A stretch of 64,000 nt of DNA from Robertmurraya korlensis (GTDB lineage: Bacteria; Bacillota; Bacilli; Bacillales; Cytobacillaceae): assembly GCF_023715225.1 (NCBI RefSeq), contig NZ_JAMBNS010000005.1:248001-312000 (forward strand). The letters are read 5' to 3'. Every line of letters begins with the position of its first letter. Position 1 is the first letter of the stretch. Positions 8,873-19,255 of the stretch are shown piece by piece. The position numbers and the translations under genes were made by a program. The notes under the pieces were generated by a model. It did not search any database and was not told the DNA's origin. It saw nothing but the letters and a program-made list of their open reading frames with translations.

Positions 8873-10159
8873 ATGGCAGATTTACGTATTAACTTGGCAG
8901 GCATTCAATCACCGAATCCTTTCTGGCTCGCTTCAGCTCCCCCGACAAACTCTGGATATCAAGTGCAGAGAGCCTTTAAGGCGGGATGGGGTGGTGCTGT
9001 TTGGAAAACGTTAGGAGAACCGATTCTGAATGTTTCATCTCGCTTTGCAGCTGTTAGCTTTAACGGACAAAGGGTGGCGGGCTTTAACAATATTGAACTG
9101 ATCACCGATCGACCTCTTGAGGTGAATCTGAAGGAAATTGCGGAAACAAAAAAGAAGTTCCCCAATCATACGATTATTGCTTCCCTCATGGTGGAGCCAA
9201 AACAAGAAAAGTGGCATGAAATTGTCAAAAAGGTGGAGGCCATAGGGGTGGACGGATTAGAGCTTAATTTTGGTTGTCCGCACGGCATGGCGGAAAGAGG
9301 AATGGGTTCAGCCTCTGGTCAAGTACCTGAACTAGTCGAAAAGCAAACGTATTGGGTGAAGGAAGTTGCCCAGACACCTGTCATTGTTAAGCTCACTCCG
9401 AACATTACCGATATCACCGTTACAGCTGAGGCAGCAACGAGGGGCGGGGCAGATGCCATCAGCATGATCAACACCATCAATAGCTTAGCAGGTGTCGATA
9501 TTGATACTTGGAACACCATTCCTCACGTTGCTGGTAAAGGGGCTCACGGTGGATATTGCGGACCCGCTGTAAAGCCAATCGCGTTAAATATGGTCGGCGA
9601 ATGTGCAAGAAATCCTCATATCAATGTTCCGATATCTGGAATAGGCGGAATCTCAAATTGGAGAGATACAGTGGAGTTTTTGTTGATGGGAGCGACAGGA
9701 GTACAGGTATGTACAGCTGCCATGCACCACGGCTTCCGGATCGTTGAGGATATGATTGAAGGCTTAAACAATTATTTAGATGACAAAGGAATCGCTTCTG
9801 TCATGGATATTGTGGGTAAATCTGTACCTAAATACTCTGATTGGGGAAATCTTGATCTTAATTATAAAATCGTTGCGAGAATTAATAACGATGTGTGTAT
9901 CAACTGCAATAAATGTCATATCGCTTGTGAGGACACATCTCACCAATGCATTGATAGGTTAAAAGGAGCGAACGGGGAAAGTATTTTGCGCGTCCGTGAA
10001 GAAGATTGTGTCGGCTGTAATTTATGCTCGATTGTTTGTCCTGTTGACGGTGCGATCGACATGGTTGAGCTGCCGAATGAACTTCCACCAATGACTTGGA
10101 ACGAGAGGCAAGCGGCGTTAGGTGCCATCGCAAGCAATGTTGATGTGATAAAAAGATAA
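8873..10159 (+). CDS. preA: Dihydropyrimidine dehydrogenase, catalytic subunit PreA
   Basis: PreA reduces uracil or thymine to the 5,6-dihydro form (or the reverse) on FMN. The N-terminal part, about 1-310, is a dihydroorotate-dehydrogenase-like barrel with LELNFGCPHGMAERGMG. The C-terminal tail has two 4Fe-4S ferredoxin motifs, CINCNKCHIAC near residue 342 and CVGCNLCSIVCPV near 380. Three ATG codons in a row stand at 8867, 8870 and 8873. GGAGG at 8861-8865 gives seven bases of spacing to the third, which yields a protein starting MADLRINLAG, so that one is used. Its partner subunit lies directly upstream and dihydropyrimidinase 22 bases downstream. Confidence 0.94.
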   Translation: MADLRINLAGIQSPNPFWLASAPPTNSGYQVQRAFKAGWGGAVWKTLGEPILNVSSRFAAVSFNGQRVAGFNNIELITDRPLEVNLKEIAETKKKFPNHTIIASLMVEPKQEKWHEIVKKVEAIGVDGLELNFGCPHGMAERGMGSASGQVPELVEKQTYWVKEVAQTPVIVKLTPNITDITVTAEAATRGGADAISMINTINSLAGVDIDTWNTIPHVAGKGAHGGYCGPAVKPIALNMVGECARNPHINVPISGIGGISNWRDTVEFLLMGATGVQVCTAAMHHGFRIVEDMIEGLNNYLDDKGIASVMDIVGKSVPKYSDWGNLDLNYKIVARINNDVCINCNKCHIACEDTSHQCIDRLKGANGESILRVREEDCVGCNLCSIVCPVDGAIDMVELPNELPPMTWNERQAALGAIASNVDVIKR

Positions 10160-10181
10160 TTTTTTAAAGGGGGAAACAGAC

Positions 10182-11597
10182 TTGAAGAAAGTAATAAAAA
10201 ACGGAACAATCGTAACAGCGACAGATACGTATAAGGCTGACATCCTAATCGAAAACGGTACAATTCGTCAAATTGGTGAGAACCTCCTTTCAAATGACGC
10301 AGAAGTGATCGATGCAAAGGGGAAATTCGTGTTCCCCGGTGGAATCGACCCCCATACCCATTTAGATATGCCCTTTGGCGGCACAGTAACAAAGGACGAT
10401 TTCGAAACAGGGACCATCGCTGCAGCATTTGGTGGAACAACTACCGTTATCGATTTTTGTTTAACAAATAAGGGTGAACCTTTAAAAAATGCAATAAAAG
10501 TGTGGCACGATAAATCGAAAGAAAAAGCGGTTATTGACTACAGCTTCCATCTAATGATTGGTGAAATTAATGACGAAGTACTTGAAGAGCTTCCTACAAT
10601 CATGAAAGAGGAGGGAATCACATCCTTTAAAGTATTTATGGCATACAAAAATGTATTCCAAGCGGACGATGAGACCTTATTCCGAACCCTGTTAGCGGCA
10701 AAGGAGCATGGCGCTCTCGTAATGGTGCATGCCGAAAATGGGGATGTGATTGACTACTTAACAAAGAAAGCACTTGACCTAAATCAGACAGACCCTATTT
10801 ACCATGCATTGACCCGACCACCGGAGGTAGAGGGGGAAGCAACGGGAAGAGCCGCCACTTTAACAGGGCTAGCTGAATCTCAACTGTACGTCGTGCATGT
10901 TTCTTGTGCGGAGGCAGCTAAGAAAATAGCAGAAGCTCGCTCAAAAGGAATTGATATTTGGGGAGAAACTTGTCCACAATACTTAGTTCTTGATCAATCC
11001 TATCTCGAAAAACCAAATTTTGAGGGAGCCAAATATGTGTGGTCACCGCCATTGCGTGAAAAATGGAACCAAGATGTATTATGGAATGCTCTCAAAACAG
11101 GCGAGCTACAGACCATAGGGTCCGACCAATGCTCCTTTGATTTTAATGGTCAAAAAAGTCTCGGTAAGGGAGACTTTTCTAAAATCCCAAATGGAGGTCC
11201 CATCATCGAAGACCGATTATCCATCTTGTTTTCTGAAGGTGTGAAAAAAGGAAGAATCTCTTTAAACCAGTTTGTAGATATCACATCGACAAAGGTTGCA
11301 AAGCTTTTTGGTCTTTATCCGAAAAAGGGAACCATAGCGGTCGGATCAGATGCTGATATCGTCATATTTGATCCCAATGTTGAGCGGACGATCTCAGCAA
11401 AAACGCACCATATGGCGGTTGATTACAATGCCTTCGAAGGAATCGAGGTAATTGGTGAACCTGTATCGGTTCTATCTAGAGGAGAATTTGTAATCCGTGA
11501 CAAAGCCTTTGTCGGAAAGATTGGTGGAGGACAATACATTAAACGAGCAAGGTACGGAAAAACGCTAGAACCTGAAAACAAGTCCGTACCAATTTAA
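10182..11597 (+). CDS. Dihydropyrimidinase (D-hydantoinase)
   Basis: This cyclic amidohydrolase opens dihydrouracil or dihydrothymine to the N-carbamoyl-beta-amino acid. The 471-residue protein has the metal-binding IDPHTHLD motif near residues 55-62 and Lys150 in TSFKVFMAYK, the lysine that is carboxylated to bridge the two zinc ions. GSDQCSFDFNGQKS near 310-323 is the substrate-binding loop typical of dihydropyrimidinases rather than allantoinases or dihydroorotases. The start is TTG behind AAAGGGGG. Its place between preA and the permease fixes the role in pyrimidine breakdown. Confidence 0.94.
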   Translation: MKKVIKNGTIVTATDTYKADILIENGTIRQIGENLLSNDAEVIDAKGKFVFPGGIDPHTHLDMPFGGTVTKDDFETGTIAAAFGGTTTVIDFCLTNKGEPLKNAIKVWHDKSKEKAVIDYSFHLMIGEINDEVLEELPTIMKEEGITSFKVFMAYKNVFQADDETLFRTLLAAKEHGALVMVHAENGDVIDYLTKKALDLNQTDPIYHALTRPPEVEGEATGRAATLTGLAESQLYVVHVSCAEAAKKIAEARSKGIDIWGETCPQYLVLDQSYLEKPNFEGAKYVWSPPLREKWNQDVLWNALKTGELQTIGSDQCSFDFNGQKSLGKGDFSKIPNGGPIIEDRLSILFSEGVKKGRISLNQFVDITSTKVAKLFGLYPKKGTIAVGSDADIVIFDPNVERTISAKTHHMAVDYNAFEGIEVIGEPVSVLSRGEFVIRDKAFVGKIGGGQYIKRARYGKTLEPENKSVPI

Positions 11598-11620
11598 AAC
11601 AAAGAATGCAAATGGGAAGG

Positions 11621-11664
11621 ATATATATTTTCTGTGATATTCATAACCAGAAAATTTTATATAT
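11621..11664 (+). other. AT-rich imperfect hairpin ahead of the permease gene
   Basis: ATATAT and ATTTTCTG pair with CAGAAAAT and ATATAT, broken by a three-base bulge, with a 13-base loop. It lies between the dihydropyrimidinase stop and the permease start. There is no T tract, so RNA stability or processing is more likely than termination. Confidence 0.4.
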
Positions 11665-11689
11665 TAAAAACTAGAAAAGGAGTGGTTTC

Positions 11690-13162
11690 ATGAAAAAAAG
11701 TAGTGGTTATTTAAAGTCTCCAGATTTACTTCCCATTTCCCACGGCGATAAGAAAATTGGATCTCTCGGCTTTTCAATTATTTGGGTAGGAATGGCAGTC
11801 GTTTTAGCAGCATTTGCGATTGGTGGCTCTGGTGTACAGAGTCTTCCTCTTGGCTGGGTAATTGTAGCAACGATCATTGGTTCAGTCGCAATTGGAATCT
11901 TTATGACTATTATTGGAGACATCGGAATCGAACATGGATTATCCTTCCCCGTCTATATGAGAGCACCGTTTGGAACGATCGGTACTCATATCCCTTCCAT
12001 CGTTCGTGGAGTAACCGCTGCTTGTTGGTTTGGTATTAATACGTACTTTGGTGCAACCGCCATGAACGGAATACTAAATGCACTTTTTCAATTTGATAAT
12101 TGGTTTATTTGCTTCGTATTGTTTGCTACCGTTCAACTTGTGAATACGGCCTTAGGGATAAAAGCAATTGAACGGTTTGCCGACCTGGCCGCCCCTATCA
12201 TTATTATTATCTCTGCCTGGATGTATACATCCCTATCTGACAAAGCGATTGAGCAAGGTAGAGACGTTTGGACGTGGGTAGAAAATCCAGTAACAGGTGG
12301 TGCTGCCTTAACCGCATTTATGGTCGTTGTTATGGCAAATATGGGATTTTGGGCTACTCTTGCTGCAGATATGCCTTCTTTATCCCGTTTTATCAAAGCA
12401 CCTAAAAACGAAAGAAATTGGTTTAAACGAAACAAAGCTCAAATTTTTGGAAATATCATTGCCATGCCGATTACAAACACGTTTATGGTCATTATCGGTG
12501 CCGTATCCTATATTGCCGTTTTAAATTATGACCCGGTCGTCGCTCTACAAGAAGCAGCTACTGGCTTTATTCTAGGTATTCTTCTCCTGATGATCGTTTT
12601 AGCACAATGGTCAACCAATACATCAGCAAATGTTATACCAGCAGCTACGATTTTCTCCAATGTTGGCGGTCCGAAAGTTCCGTTCTGGGTTGGAGTAATC
12701 ATTGCCGGTGTGATTGGGATTGTCGTTCAGCCTTGGAGCTTATTTGGAGTGATCGTTCCAGCTCTACTCGTGATCGGCGGGGTATTATCAGCCATCGTTG
12801 GTATTTTATTTACCGATTATTATGTCATTCGCAAAAGAAGAGTTCACGTTGCAGACCTTTACGAAGCAAATGGTCAGTTCAAATACATGAATGGTGTCAA
12901 TCTTGCTGGAATGATTTCATGGATCATTGGAGGCGCAGCAGCATATTATTTATCAACCTATTCCTTTATTGTTGGATTCTTAGTAGGAGCCATTATTTAC
13001 TATTTCTTAGCCAAGTATTGGTGGTTTAAAAAATATGAGCAAGCTGAGATCGTAGATCCTAGCGACGAAAAATACCTCGGTATCACCGTCGGGCGTGATT
13101 GGGATATAGAAGCAGGAGAAGAATCGGTTCTTTTGACAGAGCCGATTAACACACAAGTATAA
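11690..13162 (+). CDS. NCS1-family nucleobase permease, probable uracil/pyrimidine importer
   Basis: The 490-residue protein is an inner-membrane transporter of the NCS1 (cytosine/uracil/allantoin/hydantoin) family, with about 12 hydrophobic helices. Family features are the N-terminal stretch SPDLLPISHGDKKIGSLGF, a glycine-rich first helix region, and WSTNTSANVIPAA in the helix 8 region. Substrate cannot be read from sequence alone; the dihydropyrimidine genes on both sides suggest uracil, thymine or a dihydropyrimidine/hydantoin. ATG at 11690 follows AAAAGGAG. It is followed 14 bases later by a small gene and then the first terminator of the cluster. Confidence 0.9.
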   Translation: MKKSSGYLKSPDLLPISHGDKKIGSLGFSIIWVGMAVVLAAFAIGGSGVQSLPLGWVIVATIIGSVAIGIFMTIIGDIGIEHGLSFPVYMRAPFGTIGTHIPSIVRGVTAACWFGINTYFGATAMNGILNALFQFDNWFICFVLFATVQLVNTALGIKAIERFADLAAPIIIIISAWMYTSLSDKAIEQGRDVWTWVENPVTGGAALTAFMVVVMANMGFWATLAADMPSLSRFIKAPKNERNWFKRNKAQIFGNIIAMPITNTFMVIIGAVSYIAVLNYDPVVALQEAATGFILGILLLMIVLAQWSTNTSANVIPAATIFSNVGGPKVPFWVGVIIAGVIGIVVQPWSLFGVIVPALLVIGGVLSAIVGILFTDYYVIRKRRVHVADLYEANGQFKYMNGVNLAGMISWIIGGAAAYYLSTYSFIVGFLVGAIIYYFLAKYWWFKKYEQAEIVDPSDEKYLGITVGRDWDIEAGEESVLLTEPINTQV

Positions 13163-13176
13163 AAGGGGGAGGCCTC

Positions 13177-13398
13177 ATGTCCGAATACCAACAATTTCTA
13201 CAAGAGAGAGAGAAGGTTGATTTTTTCATTCAAAAAGGATTTACGATTAAAAGTGTCACCGAAACATTAAGTGGATCCTTTGTTGACTTTGTAAACGAGC
13301 AATCGGAAGAAAAAGAAACCGTCACTTTGCATGTCGCTACAGCTGAAGGGCGTAAGTATTTCTCCGTGATGATCATAAAGCAGCAAAAAGGAGCTTAA
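13177..13398 (+). CDS. Small uncharacterised protein at the end of the pyrimidine operon
   Basis: A 73-residue protein with no signal peptide or membrane segment. I do not recognise the family. The sequence is charged, with a predicted helix around EYQQFLQEREKVDFFIQKG and later beta-type stretches (TVTLHVATAEG, YFSVMIIK). It begins 14 bases after the permease stop with its own AGGGGGAGG site and ends just before a strong terminator, so it is a genuine operon member. A role as an accessory to the permease or a catabolic enzyme is a guess from position only. Confidence 0.72.
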   Translation: MSEYQQFLQEREKVDFFIQKGFTIKSVTETLSGSFVDFVNEQSEEKETVTLHVATAEGRKYFSVMIIKQQKGA

Positions 13399-13402
13399 CA
13401 CA

Positions 13403-13446
13403 AACGCGAGTCACTCAGACAAAGTCTGCGTGACTCACGTTTTTAC
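13403..13446 (+). terminator. Strong terminator closing the first pyrimidine operon
   Basis: An 18-bp stem with two mismatches (AACGCGAGTCACTCAGAC at 13403-13420 against 13424-13441), a three-base loop, and a T tract. The start of the PucR-family gene must lie downstream of it. Confidence 0.88.
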
Positions 13447-13471
13447 TATTGAATTGGAAGGAGGCTGTTCC

Positions 13472-15121
13472 TTGAAATCGTATATTACAGTAGGAGATTT
13501 ATTAAGAAGAAATCATTTTGAAGATATTGAAATTCTTGCAGGGGAAGAGGGACTTATACGTCCAGTAAAGTGGGTACATATTGTAGAAGTAACCAATATT
13601 CGTAATCTACTGCGTGGAGGCGAATTTATTTTATCCACTTGTGCCTTACTTCATGACAACAATGAGTTATTTTTATCCGTAGTGGAGCAATTAATTGAAG
13701 TACACGCTTCTGGCTTATGCATTGAACTTGGTACTTACGCCAAACATATTCCTAATGAAGTGATTGAGCTTTGCAACCTACATCAATTTCCGTTACTCAT
13801 TTTTCACAACGAAGTACCATTCGTAGAAATCACTCAAGATATACATGCTCTCCTAATCAATCGACAATATCAAATGATATCAGAGCTCGAAAGCTACACA
13901 CAGGAACTTAACAAAAAACTGCTAACATTCGGCCATACAAAGGAAATCCTTCAGTTTACCAAGGAATACTTACAGATTCAAGTTATGATCGTCTTCAACA
14001 ATCAAGAAATACAATTTTCACCGGATGTAAAAGCAAGTGAAAAAAAGAAATTTATCCACATGATTCATAGTGAGTTAAATCAAGGTACTGCTCTTGCCTC
14101 ACAAACGATGTCAAAAGTTCCGATTCAAATACTAGGAGATACATATGCAGAATTATATTTAATTGCAGAAAACCGCACGCTCACAGAATTTGATCACTTA
14201 ATACTCGATCGAACCGCAACTGCGCTGGCACAACTCCTTTTAAGACAATTATACGTAGAAGAAAAGAAGCGGATTGAGGAGTCTGAATGGCTTACAGGTT
14301 GGCTCGATGGGGAGCATAGCGAAGATGCTATTCATGACTATTTGGCTTATCATTTCCCAAAGATTAAGCCAAAGGGGGCATTTGTATGTCAATTTAAGTT
14401 AGAAGCAATCTCAGACTTTTCCATGCTTGATATCACCTATTTTAATTTATACGTACGTGCTTTCTTTGAGCCTCAAGGATTTACACTCTTTTCAATTGAA
14501 AAAAAGCATACCATTACTTTTATCTTTATCAACGAACGAAATGCATCAACGTGGAAGGCCCGGATGAAGGAAGGGATTCAACGATTAGAAAAATCAGATA
14601 TCAAAATGGCCAACCAAACAAGTCCTTTTGTACTCGGAGTAGGAAAATTTGTTACACAATTATCCCATGTTCACGAAAGCTATTTAGCCTCCTTAGAAAC
14701 GATCCGCATCCAAGACCGGTTAACCGTACCTTCTCAAAGTCATTTTTACGATGATCTGCATATTTTCCGCCTTATTTCCTTATTAAATAAACATATTAAT
14801 CTACAAGAAATTGTTATGGAGTATCTTGAGCCCGTTTTAACCTATGACGATATGTACAATGGAAAGTTATTAGAAACGTTAAAAACATATCTAGCTTGTA
14901 ACGGGTCCAAACAGGAAACGGCTAAGCGATTATTTATCGTTCGCCAAACGCTCTACCATCGGATTGAAAAATTAGAAAAGCTTCTTGGTGATGACTTTTT
15001 ACATCATGAAAAAAGGCTTGCTATAGAGTTCATGATTCTGTCTCACGAGTTCCTTCTTTCTTCCCAATTAAAGAAGGAAAAAGGAGTGCCCCAGGTGTTC
15101 CCCAATGAAGGCAAAATGTAA
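13472..15121 (+). CDS. PucR-family transcriptional regulator
   Basis: Likely regulator of the surrounding pyrimidine genes. The 549-residue protein has an N-terminal PucR domain (about 1-125, TVGDLLRRNHFEDIEILAG), a middle region, and a C-terminal helix-turn-helix of the PucR type (LACNGSKQETAKRLFIVRQT, then LYHRIEKLEKLLG) near 460-510. In B. subtilis PucR controls purine degradation; here the gene neighbourhood points to pyrimidines. The frame stays open upstream to a GTG at 13430, but that codon lies inside the terminator stem. TTG at 13472 has GGAAGGAGG nine bases upstream and begins the conserved domain, so it is chosen. Confidence 0.92.
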   Translation: MKSYITVGDLLRRNHFEDIEILAGEEGLIRPVKWVHIVEVTNIRNLLRGGEFILSTCALLHDNNELFLSVVEQLIEVHASGLCIELGTYAKHIPNEVIELCNLHQFPLLIFHNEVPFVEITQDIHALLINRQYQMISELESYTQELNKKLLTFGHTKEILQFTKEYLQIQVMIVFNNQEIQFSPDVKASEKKKFIHMIHSELNQGTALASQTMSKVPIQILGDTYAELYLIAENRTLTEFDHLILDRTATALAQLLLRQLYVEEKKRIEESEWLTGWLDGEHSEDAIHDYLAYHFPKIKPKGAFVCQFKLEAISDFSMLDITYFNLYVRAFFEPQGFTLFSIEKKHTITFIFINERNASTWKARMKEGIQRLEKSDIKMANQTSPFVLGVGKFVTQLSHVHESYLASLETIRIQDRLTVPSQSHFYDDLHIFRLISLLNKHINLQEIVMEYLEPVLTYDDMYNGKLLETLKTYLACNGSKQETAKRLFIVRQTLYHRIEKLEKLLGDDFLHHEKRLAIEFMILSHEFLLSSQLKKEKGVPQVFPNEGKM

Positions 15122-15228
15122 AATTTAACACAAGCATTTTTTTACAAAACGTCTAATGCCACAAAGGCAGCATATCCTTGATAATAATACTAGAAGATAA
15201 CTAATTTTTTTATAAGGGGGATGCAGGA

Positions 15229-16695
15229 ATGACAGTTATTAAAAAGCATACGGTAAAGCTCAAAAACTATATTAATGGTGAATGGGTTGAGGCTTGTAGT
15301 TCGGATTCATTAGAGGTGCTTAACCCTGCAACCTCAGAGGTGATCGCAACCGTTCCCCTTTCTTCTAAAGAGGACGTTGACCAAGCCGTAAAAGCAGCAA
15401 ATATGGCTTTTCAAACTTGGAAAAATACTCCCGTGCCAAAGAGAGCAAGAATTCTATATAAATACCATTATTTATTAACTGAAAACCATGAAAAACTAGC
15501 TGAGCTAGTCGTTAAAGAAAATGGAAAAGCGTATAAAGAAGCATATGGAGAGGTTCAACGTGGAATTGAATGTGTCGAGTTTGCAGCGGGAGCTCCTACA
15601 TTAATGATGGGTGAAACTTTATCCAATATTGCTGAAGACATTGACTCCGAAATGTATCGTTATCCTTTAGGGGTCGTCGGTGGAATTACGCCCTTTAACT
15701 TCCCAATGATGGTTCCACTATGGATGTTCCCACTAGCGATTGCCTGTGGAAATACTTTTGTCCTAAAACCATCAGAACGAACACCTCTTTTAGCAAGTGA
15801 ATTAGTTGAATTATTTACTCAAGCCGGAGCACCTAAAGGAGTGCTAAATATTGTTCATGGCGCACATGATGTAGTAAACGGGCTGATAGAACATGAGGAT
15901 GTAAAGGCGATTTCCTTCGTTGGGTCACAGCCAGTTGCAAAGTATGTATACGAGCGTGCAGCAGCACAAGGGAAAAGAGTTCAGGCATTATCTGGTGCTA
16001 AAAACCATCATGTCGTCATGCCTGATGCCAATCTTGAAAAAGCAGTTTCTCATATTATTAGCTCTGCTTACGGCAGTGCAGGCCAACGATGTATGGCATG
16101 TAGTGCAGTCGTTGTGGTTGGAGATGGAGAGAAGTTTGTTGCTGCACTTAAGGAAAAGGCAGACGAATTACTAATCGGAAATGGTCTGGATGAGGAGGTA
16201 CTACTAACCCCCGTTATCCGTGATTCTCACCGTGAGAAGGTGTTACAGTACATTGATATCGGTGTAAAAGAAGGGGCCACTCTCGTTCGCGACGGTCGAG
16301 CAGAGATGGAACAGCATCAGGAAGGCAGCTTTCTTGGACCCACTATTTTCGACCATGTTACTCCAGATATGAAAATAGCTAAGGATGAAATATTTGCCCC
16401 TGTTTTAAGCCTATTACGAGCAAAGGACCTTGATGAAGCATTATCATTTATTCGCAAGTCCCGCTATGGAAATGGAGCAACCATTTACACAAAGGACGCA
16501 GCTGCAATTCGTCAATTCCGAGAAGAAGCAGATTCTGGCATGCTTGGAATCAATGTTGGTGTACCGGCAACAATGGCTTTTTTCCCATTTTCCGGCTGGA
16601 AAGACTCCTTTTATGGAGATCTACATGTAAATGGAAAGGATGGCGTCAATTTCTTTACAAGAAAGAAAATGATTACATCCCGTTTCGACTACTAA
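15229..16695 (+). CDS. mmsA: CoA-acylating (methyl)malonate-semialdehyde dehydrogenase
   Basis: The enzyme converts malonate semialdehyde (from beta-alanine) to acetyl-CoA, or methylmalonate semialdehyde (from beta-aminoisobutyrate) to propionyl-CoA, with NAD+. The 488-residue aldehyde dehydrogenase has catalytic Cys288 in [10 protein letters not shown], the family signature of MmsA/IolA, and [14 protein letters not shown] in the cofactor region. In B. subtilis the homologue IolA serves inositol breakdown; here no iol genes are near and the next gene is a beta-alanine-type aminotransferase, so it fits the end of pyrimidine degradation. ATG at 15229 follows AAGGGGG. Confidence 0.93.
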   Translation: MTVIKKHTVKLKNYINGEWVEACSSDSLEVLNPATSEVIATVPLSSKEDVDQAVKAANMAFQTWKNTPVPKRARILYKYHYLLTENHEKLAELVVKENGKAYKEAYGEVQRGIECVEFAAGAPTLMMGETLSNIAEDIDSEMYRYPLGVVGGITPFNFPMMVPLWMFPLAIACGNTFVLKPSERTPLLASELVELFTQAGAPKGVLNIVHGAHDVVNGLIEHEDVKAISFVGSQPVAKYVYERAAAQGKRVQALSGAKNHHVVMPDANLEKAVSHIISSAYGSAGQRCMACSAVVVVGDGEKFVAALKEKADELLIGNGLDEEVLLTPVIRDSHREKVLQYIDIGVKEGATLVRDGRAEMEQHQEGSFLGPTIFDHVTPDMKIAKDEIFAPVLSLLRAKDLDEALSFIRKSRYGNGATIYTKDAAAIRQFREEADSGMLGINVGVPATMAFFPFSGWKDSFYGDLHVNGKDGVNFFTRKKMITSRFDY

Positions 16696-16726
16696 AACCT
16701 AACAGGGTGAGAAAGGGGAATATGTT

Positions 16727-18082
16727 ATGGCTCAAATGAAGCAGGGAGAAGATTTTCTAACAAAAGATAAAGACTTTGTATGGCACTCTATGAAACCTTA
16801 CAATCCAAACGGTACGATGATTGCTGAAAAAGCAGAAGGCTCTTGGATAACGGATCATGAGGGAAATCGTTTTTTAGATGGAATGGCTGGCCTTTGGTGT
16901 GTAAATGTAGGATATGGTCGGACAGAGCTTGCCGATGCTGCGTATGAGCAGTTAAAGAAAATGGCTTATTTCCCACTCACCCAAAGCCATACCCCTGCAA
17001 TTCAGTTAGCTGAAAAGCTTAATGAGCTTTTAGGCGACGAATACGTGATCTTTTTTTCGAATAGTGGTTCAGAAGCGAATGAAACAGCCTTTAAAATTGC
17101 TAGACAATATCATCAGCAAAAAGGGAACCACTCACGATATAAATTCATCTCTCGTTATCGAGCCTACCATGGCAACACGCTGGGTTCACTTGCTGCAACC
17201 GGGCAGGCCCAACGTAAGTACAAATATGAACCACTAGCTTCTGGTTTCATTCATGTCCCACCACCTGACTCTTATCGCTCAAAGGATCAAATGGATAGTC
17301 CAGCCTCGGAACTCGAATCTGTCAAAGATATCGAGCGAGTAATGACATGGGAGCTCAGCGAAACGATTGCTGGGGTTATCATGGAACCGATCATTACCGG
17401 TGGAGGCATCCTTATTCCGCCTGATAACTATATGAAGGGTGTTAAGGAAGCGTGTGAAAAACACGGGGCACTATTAATTGTTGACGAAGTGATTTGCGGA
17501 TTTGGTCGTACCGGGAAAGCATTCGGCTTTATGAATTACGGAGTGAAGCCTGATATTATTACGATGGCAAAAGGCATTACAAGCGCCTATCTTCCATTAT
17601 CAGCTACAGCTGTCAAAAAGGAAATCTATGAAGCTTTTAAAGGCAGTGAAGAATACGATTATTTCCGCCATGTTAATACTTTTGGTGGGAATCCGGCTGC
17701 TTGTGCTCTTGCACTAAAAAACCTAGAGATCATGGAAACCGAGAAACTGTTTGATCGTTCCAAAAATTTAGGAGAACAACTAAAGCAGAGATTGAATTCA
17801 AGCTTACGAAACCATCCGTTCGTAGGGGATGTTCGTGGAAAAGGGTTGTTAATAGGAATTGAACTCGTGAAGGATAAAGCCACTAAGGAACCATTAGATG
17901 TGGATATGGTAAACCAAGTGATCGCTGGCTGTAAGAAAAATGGACTTATAATTGGGAAGAACGGGGCAACCGTAGCTGGATTTAATAATGTTCTTACGAT
18001 ATCTCCCCCATTATCCATAAAAGAAGAAGATCTCGACTTCTTATTTACAACTGTCACTACTGAACTAGAGGCGCTCGTCTAA
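16727..18082 (+). CDS. Class III aminotransferase, probable beta-alanine--pyruvate transaminase
   Basis: A PLP-dependent omega-aminotransferase of 451 residues. Lys282 in TMAKGITSAYLPLSA binds PLP; the acceptor loop DEVICGFGRTG and the N-terminal GMAGLWCVNVGYG are typical of beta-alanine:pyruvate and related omega-transaminases. It would move the amino group of beta-alanine to pyruvate, giving malonate semialdehyde for the preceding dehydrogenase and L-alanine for the following alanine dehydrogenase. The donor and acceptor are inferred from context. ATG at 16727 follows GAAAGGGG, 31 bases after mmsA. Confidence 0.88.
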   Translation: MAQMKQGEDFLTKDKDFVWHSMKPYNPNGTMIAEKAEGSWITDHEGNRFLDGMAGLWCVNVGYGRTELADAAYEQLKKMAYFPLTQSHTPAIQLAEKLNELLGDEYVIFFSNSGSEANETAFKIARQYHQQKGNHSRYKFISRYRAYHGNTLGSLAATGQAQRKYKYEPLASGFIHVPPPDSYRSKDQMDSPASELESVKDIERVMTWELSETIAGVIMEPIITGGGILIPPDNYMKGVKEACEKHGALLIVDEVICGFGRTGKAFGFMNYGVKPDIITMAKGITSAYLPLSATAVKKEIYEAFKGSEEYDYFRHVNTFGGNPAACALALKNLEIMETEKLFDRSKNLGEQLKQRLNSSLRNHPFVGDVRGKGLLIGIELVKDKATKEPLDVDMVNQVIAGCKKNGLIIGKNGATVAGFNNVLTISPPLSIKEEDLDFLFTTVTTELEALV

Positions 18083-18132
18083 AAACTTAGAGCATCGTGC
18101 GTTTTCCAAAATTACTAGAAAGGAAGAATACT

Positions 18133-19236
18133 ATGAAAATCGGAGTACCAAAAGAAATCAAAAGCCAAGAGAACCGCGTTGCTCTTACACCTGCTGGCGT
18201 CCTTCAATTAAGCACAAAAGGTCATCATGTTTTCGTAGAAAAGGGAGCCGGATTGGCTTCAGGTTTCATTGATGAAGAGTATTTAGAAGCGGGAGCGTGT
18301 ATCGTTGAAACAGCCGCTGAAGCTTGGGCATGCGAAATGGTCATCAAAGTAAAAGAACCCATTCCAAGTGAATATGCTTATTTTTATGAAGGATTAATTT
18401 TATTCACCTATTTGCACTTAGCTGCCAATTTCACTTTAACAGAAGCTCTCATTCAGAAAAAGGTAGTAGCCATCTCCTACGAAACCGTTCAACTGCCCGA
18501 TCGCAGCTTGCCATTATTAACACCAATGAGCGAGGTAGCAGGAAGAATGGCTGCCCAAATTGGGGCCACCTATTTAGAAAAAAGCAAAGGTGGAAAAGGG
18601 ATCCTCCTCGGTGGTGTTCCTGGTGTAAATCGTGGGAAAGTGACGATCATCGGTGGAGGGGTGGTTGGAACAAATGCAGCCAAAATTGCCATTGGTCTAG
18701 GTGCAAAAGTATCGATCCTTGATGTGAGTGCGGCAAGATTAAGAGAAATAGATGATATCTTTGGCTCGTCTATTACGACACTTATGTCGAATCCATATAC
18801 GATTGGCCAATCGGTCGCGGATTCGGACTTAGTCATTGGTGCAGTTCTTCTTCCTGGTATGAAAGCTCCTAAGTTAGTAACAGATGAAATGGTTCGGCTT
18901 ATGGAGGAAGGCTCTGTCATTGTTGATGTGGCCATTGACCAGGGAGGAATTTTTGAAACGGCTACACATGTGACCACACATGCCGATCCAACCTATACGA
19001 AGCATGGTGTTGTTCATTATGCAGTTGGCAATATGCCTGGGGCTGTTCCAAGAACGTCAACCATTGCACTCACAAATGTTACGGTTCCATATATTATTGA
19101 AATAGCAGACAAAGGCTATAAAATTGCATTTGCTGAAAACAAGGCATTATTTAAAGGATTAAATGTCATAGATGGAAAGGTTGCTTACGAAGGGGTTGCT
19201 ATGGCACATAATCTTCCGTACGTTTCCACCATTTAA
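18133..19236 (+). CDS. ald: Alanine dehydrogenase
   Basis: It catalyses L-alanine + NAD+ + H2O to pyruvate + NADH + ammonia. The 367-residue protein has the substrate residues Lys74 (VKVKEP context) and His95 (FTYLHLAAN), and a Rossmann fold at [18 protein letters not shown] near 173. The frame is open to a GTG at 18097, but ATG at 18133 has AAAGGAAG upstream and starts with [10 protein letters not shown], the conserved N-terminus of the family. In this cluster it would regenerate the pyruvate consumed by the beta-alanine transaminase and release the nitrogen as ammonia. Confidence 0.95.
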   Translation: MKIGVPKEIKSQENRVALTPAGVLQLSTKGHHVFVEKGAGLASGFIDEEYLEAGACIVETAAEAWACEMVIKVKEPIPSEYAYFYEGLILFTYLHLAANFTLTEALIQKKVVAISYETVQLPDRSLPLLTPMSEVAGRMAAQIGATYLEKSKGGKGILLGGVPGVNRGKVTIIGGGVVGTNAAKIAIGLGAKVSILDVSAARLREIDDIFGSSITTLMSNPYTIGQSVADSDLVIGAVLLPGMKAPKLVTDEMVRLMEEGSVIVDVAIDQGGIFETATHVTTHADPTYTKHGVVHYAVGNMPGAVPRTSTIALTNVTVPYIIEIADKGYKIAFAENKALFKGLNVIDGKVAYEGVAMAHNLPYVSTI

Positions 19237-19255
19237 TAGGCGAGGAGGGGTATAG

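Noticed and set aside
9940-10440. 166-codon minus-strand frame across the preA/dihydropyrimidinase junction
   Set aside because: Shadow of two real genes; no start signal and no recognisable domain.
13430-13471. GTG at 13430 as the start of the PucR-family gene
   Set aside because: It lies in the right arm of a strong terminator and would add 14 unrelated residues; TTG at 13472 has a better ribosome binding site.
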